From NCBI RefSeq assembly GCF_032931615.1, contig NZ_CP136759.1:620001-684000 (forward strand): a DNA stretch of 64,000 nucleotides. The letters are read 5' to 3'. The stretch comes from Palleronia sp. LCG004 (lineage in GTDB: Bacteria; Pseudomonadota; Alphaproteobacteria; Rhodobacterales; Rhodobacteraceae). Below are positions 1 to 6,049 of this stretch, in pieces. The translations under genes and the position numbers were made by a program. Within the stretch, counting starts at the first letter, position 1, and every line of letters starts with the position of its first letter. The notes under the pieces are model-generated. The model saw only the letters and a program-made list of their open reading frames with translations. It ran no database searches and was not told where the DNA came from.

Positions 1-375
1 GCCGACGGTCAGGAAAATCCCCTGCCGACGATCCAGGCCAAGAAGTTCTACGAGGTTCAGTCTTACATCAACCTTACGGGCCACATCATGGATTCGCTTC
101 TCGCGATCGTGGGCGGTCCGACCTGGACCAGCCTCGACGAGGCCGACCAGCAAGAGCTCACGACCGTGATCGAGGGCGCGGCGGAATGCGCGACCGAGAC
201 CATCCTAAAATCCGAGGAAGAGCTCGCCGCCTGGTTCGAGGAGCAGGGCACGGCCGTCGTGGAGGTCGACATCACCCCCTTCCGCGAAGCCACGATGGAA
301 ATGCACAACGGTGACATGGCGACATGGGACCAGGAGACCTACGACCGTCTCCAGGCGATCGGTCAGGACGGCTGA
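1..375 (+). CDS. TRAP transporter substrate-binding protein DctP, C-terminal part (5' truncated by window)
   Basis: The reading frame is open from the first base and ends at TGA 373-375, so only about the last 124 residues are present. They have the character of the C-terminal lobe of DctP-type periplasmic solute receptors: an NPLPTIQ stretch, a YEVQSY...TGH segment, and an acidic amphipathic helix near the end. The family captures carboxylates or similar solutes in the periplasm and delivers them to the DctQ/DctM membrane pair. Both permease genes follow at once on the same strand, which fixes the assignment. The substrate cannot be read from this fragment. Confidence 0.88.
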   Translation, partial: ADGQENPLPTIQAKKFYEVQSYINLTGHIMDSLLAIVGGPTWTSLDEADQQELTTVIEGAAECATETILKSEEELAAWFEEQGTAVVEVDITPFREATMEMHNGDMATWDQETYDRLQAIGQDG

Positions 376-454
376 ACCTGCCCCGACGATGCCCGACCGG
401 GACGCGACGTGAACGCGTTCCGGTCGATCCACGTCCTGTCCATGAGAGGTTCCG

Positions 455-1021
455 ATGTCCCACGACCGTGCCGACGACCCGACGGAGACCCCTGTTGCGA
501 TCGAGGAGGACGAGATCGACCTCTCCGACATCAGCAGGCTAGACTATCTCGTCCTGACCATCTTCTGGGTGCTGGCCTTCGTGGTCTTCCTCCAGTTCTT
601 CACCCGCTATGTGCTCAACAATTCCCTCGGCTGGACCGAGGAGATCGCGCGCTTCCTGCTTATCGTCGTGACCTTCACCGGCACGGTCATGGCCTCGCGC
701 AAGAGCACGCATATCGCGGTCGAGTTTCTCTATCGCTGGGTGCCCTACACGATGCGACGGGTCGCGCAATTCGCCATCGACGTCATCTCGACCGCGTTCT
801 TCGCGATGATGACGTGGCTCTGCGTGCAGCTTGCCGGACGTACGAACCAGCTCATGGTCTCGATCGAGGTCCCGAAAAGCGTCATCTACTACTACGTCGC
901 CGCCTGCTTCGCGGGCATGACCTTATACACCGCATGGAACCTCGTCCTGCATCTCAGGACCGGCACCAGCCGCCTGATCGACCCAGAGGCCTATGCCGAC
1001 GAATCGCGCACGATGGAATGA
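455..1021 (+). CDS. TRAP transporter small permease (DctQ family)
   Basis: 188 residues with four hydrophobic segments and the family-typical LGWTEEIARFLL region after the first membrane helix. DctQ is the small inner-membrane subunit that works with DctM to move solute delivered by DctP using an ion gradient. ATG 455 follows a GAGAGG ribosome-binding site. The gene lies 79 nt after dctP and 4 nt before dctM, so the three form one operon. The N-terminal 30 residues are acidic and probably cytoplasmic. Confidence 0.9.
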   Translation: MSHDRADDPTETPVAIEEDEIDLSDISRLDYLVLTIFWVLAFVVFLQFFTRYVLNNSLGWTEEIARFLLIVVTFTGTVMASRKSTHIAVEFLYRWVPYTMRRVAQFAIDVISTAFFAMMTWLCVQLAGRTNQLMVSIEVPKSVIYYYVAACFAGMTLYTAWNLVLHLRTGTSRLIDPEAYADESRTME

Positions 1022-1025
1022 CCAC

Positions 1026-2303
1026 ATGACAATCACGCTTCTCTTCGTCATCCTCTTCGTCTTGCTGTTCTTCGGGGTGCCGGTGGCGATCGCACTTGCC
1101 GGTGCTTCTATGCTCTTCATCATGGCGGGGCCGATCCCGCCGATGGTCGTCGCACATCGCGTCATCAACGGCGTGGACAGCTTCCCGCTCCTCGCGGTGC
1201 CGTTCTTCATCCTTGCGGGCAACCTCATGAACACCGCCGGCATCACCGAGAGGATCTTCGGCTTCGCGCTCAGCCTCGTGGGCTGGATGCGCGGCGGCCT
1301 CGGCCACGTGAATGTGGGCGCTTCGGTCATTTTCGCGGGCATGTCGGGCGCGGCCGTCGCCGATGCGGGCGGCCTCGGGGCGATCGAGATCAAGGCCATG
1401 CGCGACGCGAATTACGATCCGGGCTTCGCTGTAGGGATCACCGCGGCCAGCTCCACGATAGGCCCGATCATCCCGCCTTCGCTGCCCATGGTCATCTACG
1501 GCGTCGTCTCGGGGGCCTCGATCGGTCAGCTTTTTGCGGCCGGCTTCATTCCGGGCCTCGTCATGGCGGCATCGCTCATGATCATGATCGCGATCTTCGC
1601 CCGGCGACGCAACTTCCCGCGCGATCAACCATTCCAGGTTTCGCTGCTCGCCCAGTCGTTCAAGCGTGCTTTCCTGTCGCTGCTGACGCCCGTCATCATC
1701 GTGGGCGGCATCCTGTCGGGGGCGTTCACTCCGACGGAAGCCGCCGTTGCGGCCTGCGCCTACGCCCTGTTCCTCGGGCTCGTCGTCTATCGCACGCTCA
1801 CGTGGAAGCGGTTCCTGAGGGTCAGCTTCGACACGATCGAAACGACGGCCGTCGTGCTTTTCGTGGTGGGGGCAGCCGCGATCTTTGCCTGGATCCTGAC
1901 TTCCAACCGCGTACCCGAAGCGGCGGCGGGGCTGCTACTGGCGCTGTCGGACAGGCCCTGGGTGATCCTGCTCATGATCAACCTGATCCTGCTGGCCGTC
2001 GGCTGCTTCATGGAGACGGTCGCCGCGATCACCATTCTCGTGCCGGTGCTGCTGCCCGTTGCAGTCGAGCTCGGGGTCGATCCAGTGCATTTCGGGGTCA
2101 TCATGGTGCTGAACCTGATGCTGGGGCTGCTGACGCCCCCCGTGGGAATGGTGCTGTACGTGCTCAGCCGCGTCTCGAACGTCCCGTTCGAGCGCTGCGT
2201 GGTCGCGACAGCACCTTTCCTGATCCCGCTGGTCCTCTGCCTGCTGCTGATGACCTTCGTGCCGGCAATCACGATGTGGCTGCCGACACTGATCTACCGC
2301 TAG
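1026..2303 (+). CDS. TRAP transporter large permease (DctM family)
   Basis: 425 residues, almost entirely hydrophobic, with about a dozen predicted membrane helices. Hallmarks include GVPVAIAL near the N terminus, the AAVADAGGLG segment, IIPPSLPMVIYG, and GLLTPPVGMVLYV near the C terminus. DctM forms the translocation channel of the transporter. I chose ATG 1026, 4 nt after the dctQ stop; an upstream in-frame ATG at 993 lies inside dctQ and would add 11 polar residues not expected in this family. Last gene of the transport operon. Confidence 0.92.
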   Translation: MTITLLFVILFVLLFFGVPVAIALAGASMLFIMAGPIPPMVVAHRVINGVDSFPLLAVPFFILAGNLMNTAGITERIFGFALSLVGWMRGGLGHVNVGASVIFAGMSGAAVADAGGLGAIEIKAMRDANYDPGFAVGITAASSTIGPIIPPSLPMVIYGVVSGASIGQLFAAGFIPGLVMAASLMIMIAIFARRRNFPRDQPFQVSLLAQSFKRAFLSLLTPVIIVGGILSGAFTPTEAAVAACAYALFLGLVVYRTLTWKRFLRVSFDTIETTAVVLFVVGAAAIFAWILTSNRVPEAAAGLLLALSDRPWVILLMINLILLAVGCFMETVAAITILVPVLLPVAVELGVDPVHFGVIMVLNLMLGLLTPPVGMVLYVLSRVSNVPFERCVVATAPFLIPLVLCLLLMTFVPAITMWLPTLIYR

Positions 2304-2315
2304 GGACCTTTCGGG

Positions 2316-3083
2316 TCAGGTGAGGGTCTGCGTATCCCCGCAGATCGAGATCGCCTGACCCGAGATCCCGCGCCCCAGGCGGCTCGCGAGATAGAGCGCC
2401 TGGGTCGCGATCTCCTCCGGCTGGACATAGTCGCGCATCGACGTGTTCGAGAGCGCCTGTGCCTCAATCTCGTCGAAGCTGCGGCCCTGCCTCTGGGCCT
2501 TGGCCTCCAGCACGCGACGCTGCCGCTCGCCCGCCACGATGCCGGGAAGGATGGCGTTCACCCGCACCCCTTCGGGTCCCAGTTCGATGGCCAGCGACTT
2601 TGTAAGGCCCACGACCCCCCATTTCGCGGCCGCATAGGGGGTCCGCATTCCGAAGCCCAGCCGCCCGGCCAGCGACGACAGGTTGACGATGGAGGCGTTT
2701 TCGCTCTGCCTCAGCGCGGCGACGGCATGGCGCGTCGCGTGGAACTGGCTGGTCAGGCAGATATTCAGGCACGCATCCCAGTCGGCGGGATCGATATCGT
2801 CGACATTCCCCGTGGGCCCCGCGATGCCGGCATTGTTGACCAGGCAATCGAGCCCGCCCATCGTGTCGATCGCGCTCGTCACGAAGCGTTCGATTTCGGC
2901 CGGTTCGCCCATATCAGCGGGGGTGCCGGTGATGCCCTCGGGCAGGGAGGACAGGGCCGCCTCGTCCACGTCGCAGACATGCACGATCGCCCCTTCGGCG
3001 GCGAAGCTCTCCGCGATGATCCGCCCGATGCCGCCGCCACCGCCCGTCACGATGACGCGCGCGCCCTTCAATCCCAGTTCCAT
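2316..3083 (-). CDS. SDR-family NAD(P)-dependent oxidoreductase
   Basis: 255-residue classical short-chain dehydrogenase. Visible features are the cofactor-binding TGGGGGIGR near residues 13-21, NNAG at 83-86, and a catalytic Ser137, Tyr150, Lys154 set. The start at 3083 has a GGGAGAGAG ribosome-binding site; a longer frame upstream has no such support. It is convergent with the TRAP operon and ends 13 nt from it, so a shared role in sugar-acid or hydroxyacid catabolism is possible but only inferred. Substrate unknown. Confidence 0.87.
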   Translation of the reverse strand: MELGLKGARVIVTGGGGGIGRIIAESFAAEGAIVHVCDVDEAALSSLPEGITGTPADMGEPAEIERFVTSAIDTMGGLDCLVNNAGIAGPTGNVDDIDPADWDACLNICLTSQFHATRHAVAALRQSENASIVNLSSLAGRLGFGMRTPYAAAKWGVVGLTKSLAIELGPEGVRVNAILPGIVAGERQRRVLEAKAQRQGRSFDEIEAQALSNTSMRDYVQPEEIATQALYLASRLGRGISGQAISICGDTQTLT

Positions 3084-3147
3084 GTCTCTCTCCCGGTTTG
3101 GATCCGGGATCGAGCCTACCGCCGATGGGGTCGGGCCAAAAGTGCCC

Positions 3148-3366
3148 TCAGCTTGCGCCGCCTTCGGGCTGCCCGAGGCTGCGCGCGGTCGGGTCGGTGC
3201 AGATCGCCTCGGCCACATCCTGCGCCACGGCGGCGGGCCGCTCGACGGGCGTGTCGCCCAGACAGGTGACGCGCCCCTCGCTCGTTTCGATCCCGACCTG
3301 CGTCGCGTCGCCCTCCGCCATGCAGGCGGCCAGGGTGAGGGGGAGGAGCAGTAGAAGGGGTCTCAT
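3148..3366 (-). CDS. Small hypothetical lipoprotein
   Basis: 72 residues. It begins with a short lipoprotein signal, a Leu-rich core ending in LTLAAC, so Cys15 is the likely lipidated residue. The mature part is about 57 residues and has two further Cys, one in a TCLGDTP motif and one in AICTDP, which could form a disulfide in the periplasm. I do not recognise a named family. A decayed copy of its middle section lies about 950 bp away at 4237-4287. The gene is divergent from the fasciclin gene. Confidence 0.6.
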   Translation of the reverse strand: MRPLLLLLPLTLAACMAEGDATQVGIETSEGRVTCLGDTPVERPAAVAQDVAEAICTDPTARSLGQPEGGAS

Positions 3367-3441
3367 GGGCCGGATCTCCGCAAGGGGCCAAGAATGCGAA
3401 GGATAGCGGCTCTGCGGCAAAGAACGAGTGCACCGGGGATA

Positions 3442-3465
3442 AATGTTTCGCCCGCGAAACATTTC
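3442..3465. promoter_or_regulatory. Perfect 10-bp inverted repeat in a divergent promoter region
   Basis: Arms at 3442-3451 and 3456-3465 are exact reverse complements (AAATGTTTCG / CGAAACATTT) around a CCCG spacer. The element sits 76 nt upstream of the lipoprotein start and 70 nt upstream of the fasciclin start, where an operator would be expected. There is no T-tract on either strand, so a terminator is less likely. The binding protein is unknown. Confidence 0.5.
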
Positions 3466-3534
3466 ACGCAATCAACACGTGGCTTATCTCGACGCTGCTC
3501 AGATGGCACCGTTCAAAAAATTGGGAGATACAAA

Positions 3535-4095
3535 ATGCTTACCAAGACTTTTCTGACGACTGCCACGTTCCTCGCCACTGCCGGGTTCGCTCTCGCGCAG
3601 GACAATCCGATGGTCGGCGGTGCCGAGATGTTCCCCGACAAGACCATCGCCGAGAATGCCAGCCAGGCCGAGAACCTGACCACGCTCGTCTCGCTCGTCT
3701 CGCAGGCCGGTCTGGTCGACACGCTGTCGGGCGAGGGGCCCTTCACCGTCTTCGCGCCGACAAACGCCGCGTTCGACAAGATCACCGACGACTCGCTCGA
3801 GAAGCTCGGCAACAACCCTGATCAGCTGTCGCAGGTCCTGACCTGCCACGTCGTCTCGGCGAATGCCGACTCGACCGCGATCATGGGCATGATCGCCGAT
3901 GACGGCGGCCGCCACCCGGTGCCGACCGTGGGCGGCTGCACGCTGACCGCCTATATGGACGGCGATACGCTGATGCTCGAGGACGAGAACGGCCGCACGG
4001 CATCCGTCATTCAGGCCGACGTGACCCAGTCGAACGGTGTGGTCCACGTCATCGACCGCGTGATGTTGCCCGCCGGTCAGGGCGAAGCCGAGTAA
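3535..4095 (+). CDS. Fasciclin (FAS1) domain protein, exported
   Basis: 186 residues. Residues 1-21 form a Sec signal peptide ending in FALA before QDNP. The rest is one FAS1 domain, with TVFAPTNAAFD (H1-type motif) and the NGVVHVIDRVMLP ending (H2-type motif). FAS1 proteins are extracytoplasmic adhesion or surface proteins. An internal Cys pair (TCHVV and GGCTL) could form a disulfide. ATG 3535 follows TTGGGAGATA. The gene is monocistronic: a strong terminator follows 25 nt after the stop. Confidence 0.88.
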   Translation: MLTKTFLTTATFLATAGFALAQDNPMVGGAEMFPDKTIAENASQAENLTTLVSLVSQAGLVDTLSGEGPFTVFAPTNAAFDKITDDSLEKLGNNPDQLSQVLTCHVVSANADSTAIMGMIADDGGRHPVPTVGGCTLTAYMDGDTLMLEDENGRTASVIQADVTQSNGVVHVIDRVMLPAGQGEAE

Positions 4096-4120
4096 TCCTC
4101 AGGCTAATCAATCGGACGGA

Positions 4121-4152
4121 AGAGGCCGCCGAAAGGCGGCCTCTGTTGCTTT
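4121..4152 (+). terminator. Rho-independent terminator of the fasciclin gene
   Basis: Perfect 10-bp stem AGAGGCCGCC / GGCGGCCTCT (4121-4130 with 4135-4144) closed by a GAAA tetraloop and followed by GTTGCTTT. It lies 25 nt after the fasciclin stop codon. Confidence 0.85.
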
Positions 4153-4236
4153 GGCGAGACGTCACACCACCGGCTCCGGGTATATCATACTCGTTCTGTG
4201 GCCAGATCTCTCTAAATCATCTCCGCCAATGATGCC

Positions 4237-4287
4237 GGCCGCTCGACCAGCGTGTCGCCCAGACAGATGAGACCACCCCTCGCTCGC
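4237..4287 (-). pseudogene. Decayed fragment of the small lipoprotein gene (copy of 3236-3284)
   Basis: About 50 bp closely match the middle of the lipoprotein gene, including GTGTCGCCCAGACAG and CCCCTCGCTCG. This is the part encoding SEGRVTCLGDTPVERP in the intact gene. The copy has point changes and one extra base, so the frame is lost. Sequence on both sides no longer aligns by eye. It has the same orientation as the intact copy. It lies in the odd intergenic patch between the fasciclin terminator and the insertion sequence. Confidence 0.6.
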
Positions 4288-4428
4288 CTTGAGTGGCATT
4301 GCATTCTTCTACTCAAGTGGCGAAGTGCGAGGGGGAATAAAAAATTTTATAGGAAGCAGTTTATTAGAATTAATGCTTTCCCTGATAACGTGACGCGCTG
4401 TACAGGCACCTTAGAAAAAAAGCACTGA

Positions 4429-4437
4429 TATTGGCAC
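4429..4437. repeat. Target site duplication, left copy
   Basis: TATTGGCAC, directly abutting the left inverted repeat of the insertion sequence and identical to 5491-5499. Confidence 0.9.
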
Positions 4438-4455
4438 GGCATTGTTGCAGAACTC
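4438..4455. repeat. IS terminal inverted repeat, left
   Basis: GGCATTGTTGCAGAACTC; pairs with 5473-5490 at 17 of 18 positions, differing only at the fourth base. Confidence 0.9.
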
Positions 4456-4491
4456 ACGCTTGAGGCATGACTTCCCCTTCCCCCGCTGAGG

Positions 4492-5424
4492 TTATGCGAC
4501 GCGAACGATCTCGGCAGTGCCGAGGGCATTGAAGCGGTTCATGAGTGCGACGCGAATGTGGATCTCGGCGGTTTGGCGGTCAGGGTCTCTTGCGGCTATG
4601 CGTTCGCCGAATGCTTTGAGGCATCGCATTTTCGCCTCCACGCGGCTGCGTGCGTGGTATCCGGTCCAGTACTTCCAGAATGCTCTGCCGTAATGCTTCG
4701 TGGCGCGCAGCGTCTCGTTCCGCGCCTTCGCTGCCGGGCCGTCTTCCTTCCAGGCGCGCCCGTTTCTCCGGATCGGGATGATCGGTGTGGCTTGCCGGTC
4801 GGCGATAGCAGCATGGCAGCGACGTGTGTCGTAGGCACCGTCGGCGGTCACCGTGCCGATCTGCTCGTCCTCGGGGATCTGGCCGAGTAGCTCGGGTAGG
4901 ATCGGGCTGTCGCCATCGCGGCTTGGAGTGAACTCGACGGCCCGGATGTCGGAAGTGGCCGTATCCATGGCGAGATGCACCTTGCGCCACTGACGACGGC
5001 CTTGGGCGCCATGCTTGCGCGCCTGCCACTCACCGTCGCCGAGGAACTTGATGCCCGTGCTATCCACGAGCAAGTTGAGCGGGCCATCGGAGCAGCGATA
5101 CGGGATCTGGACCGCCAAGGTCTTTTGCCTGCGGCACAGGGTGCTGAAGTCGGGGACGGACCAGTTCAGCCCCGCCAACCGGAGCAGGCTGGCCACCATA
5201 CCGGCGGTCTGTCGCAAGGGCAGCTTGAAGAGAACTTTGACCGACAGACAAAACTGGATAGCGGCATCTGAGAAGACGGGTGGACGTCCGAGCCGACCTT
5301 TATGCGGCGCCAGCCAAGCCATCTCCCGGTCTATCCAGATCAGCATTGAGCCGCGCTTGCGCAAGGCAGCGTTGTAGCTGGACCAGTTCGTCGTGCGGTA
5401 GCGGGCGGGGGAAGGCTTGCTCAT
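4492..5424 (-). CDS. IS5-family (IS903 group) DDE transposase
   Basis: 310 residues. An N-terminal DNA-binding part includes LGRPPVFSDAAIQ and KVLFKLPLRQTAGM, followed by an RNase-H-like core. The catalytic acids are visible: Asp121 in LLVDSTG, Asp195 in TVTADGAYDTR, and Glu263 in SRVEAKMRCLK, with the family-typical Arg two residues before it. No frameshift or internal stop is present, so the protein should be functional. It fills nearly the whole element, starting 49 bp inside one inverted repeat and ending 37 bp from the other. Confidence 0.95.
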   Translation of the reverse strand: MSKPSPARYRTTNWSSYNAALRKRGSMLIWIDREMAWLAPHKGRLGRPPVFSDAAIQFCLSVKVLFKLPLRQTAGMVASLLRLAGLNWSVPDFSTLCRRQKTLAVQIPYRCSDGPLNLLVDSTGIKFLGDGEWQARKHGAQGRRQWRKVHLAMDTATSDIRAVEFTPSRDGDSPILPELLGQIPEDEQIGTVTADGAYDTRRCHAAIADRQATPIIPIRRNGRAWKEDGPAAKARNETLRATKHYGRAFWKYWTGYHARSRVEAKMRCLKAFGERIAARDPDRQTAEIHIRVALMNRFNALGTAEIVRVA

Positions 5425-5472
5425 GCAGCCCGTCTAACCAACTGGATTCACGCTGTGAATCGCCCGCAGACA

Positions 5473-5490
5473 GAGTTCTGCAACAACGCC
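5473..5490. repeat. IS terminal inverted repeat, right
   Basis: GAGTTCTGCAACAACGCC, the reverse complement of the left repeat except at one position. Confidence 0.9.
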
Positions 5491-5499
5491 TATTGGCAC
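5491..5499. repeat. Target site duplication, right copy
   Basis: TATTGGCAC, identical to 4429-4437 and directly abutting the right inverted repeat. Confidence 0.9.
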
Positions 5500-5530
5500 T
5501 ATCAAGAAACCTAGCCTTAAATACCAATTC

Positions 5531-6049
5531 TCAGTAATTGGAAAAGTCTAGATAGGGTCTGAATAGTTCGTTTATTCTTATCTCAGCATCGTTCAAATCA
5601 TTTTTAAGAGCGTCATGTCTCTCACGTGTTTTTAGATCATAAGCGCTTGTTGCACTAACACTATTCAACTCCAGATTAAGCTCGGATAGATTAAAGATCT
5701 GTCCGATAAGGTGCCGGAGCGCATTCACTAAGTGTTCGCTGAATAGAAACTTAGAATACTCAACTTTCCAGTAACTTTCATTAAGGAAATTTCTGTCTTC
5801 GTGGGTAAGGTCTTTTCCAATTAAAAGCACAACTTTATACATAATTAGGTATATTTCCATCCTCTCTCTGTATAAATTTTGGCGTATATTCTCCTTGGTA
5901 ATTTTGTTCTGTTGATAAGCAAAATAAGCAATTGCGAGGGCAAGCAACCCTTCTAATAGAAACGATAGATCGCTGCCGAACAGGTTAAACACAGTTGAGA
6001 AAAAACGTTCTAAGCCGTTGAGGATAAAAATCCCCCCGCCTTCAAACAT
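5531..6049 (-). CDS. AT-rich hypothetical membrane-anchored helical protein, overlapping the parE 3' end
   Basis: 172 residues from ATG 6049. A hydrophobic segment near residues 28-46 is followed by a polar, probably cytoplasmic helical domain with AYQQNKI, LYRERMEIYLIMYK, FLFSEH and a terminal RPYLDFSNY. This layout recalls a widespread uncharacterised family of one-helix proteins often seen in genomic islands; that likeness is from memory and untested. ATG 6049 overlaps the parE stop by 8 nt and is served by GGAGGAG inside the parE codons, so translation is probably coupled to parE. An alternative start at 6091 lies deeper in parE. Base composition is far more AT-rich than any neighbour, suggesting transfer. 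No function is assigned. Confidence 0.65.
   Translation of the reverse strand: MFEGGGIFILNGLERFFSTVFNLFGSDLSFLLEGLLALAIAYFAYQQNKITKENIRQNLYRERMEIYLIMYKVVLLIGKDLTHEDRNFLNESYWKVEYSKFLFSEHLVNALRHLIGQIFNLSELNLELNSVSATSAYDLKTRERHDALKNDLNDAEIRINELFRPYLDFSNY

Larger units (their letters stand above)
4153..4437. other. Gene-free stretch between the fasciclin terminator and the insertion sequence
   Basis: Apart from the lipoprotein fragment I see no coding sequence. The 3' half is clearly richer in A+T than the flanking chromosome and resembles the AT-rich DNA on the far side of the insertion sequence. Only a 60-codon minus-strand frame crosses it, with no ribosome-binding site and no family signature. 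Confidence 0.5.
4438..5490 (-). mobile_element. IS5-family (IS903-type) insertion sequence, 1053 bp, complete
   Basis: Bounded by 18-bp terminal inverted repeats, GGCATTGTTGCAGAACTC at 4438-4455 and its complement at 5473-5490, which match at 17 of 18 positions. It is flanked by perfect 9-bp direct repeats (TATTGGCAC). It carries one uninterrupted transposase gene. A 9-bp duplication and a single ORF of about 310 codons are typical of the IS903 group. Clean ends and an intact ORF point to a recent insertion and possible present activity. Removing it joins AT-rich DNA on both sides; no split gene is evident. Confidence 0.93.

Noticed and set aside
4347..4529. 60-codon minus-strand frame entering the insertion sequence
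   Set aside because: It spans the inverted repeat and target duplication, so it exists only because of the insertion, and has no coding features.
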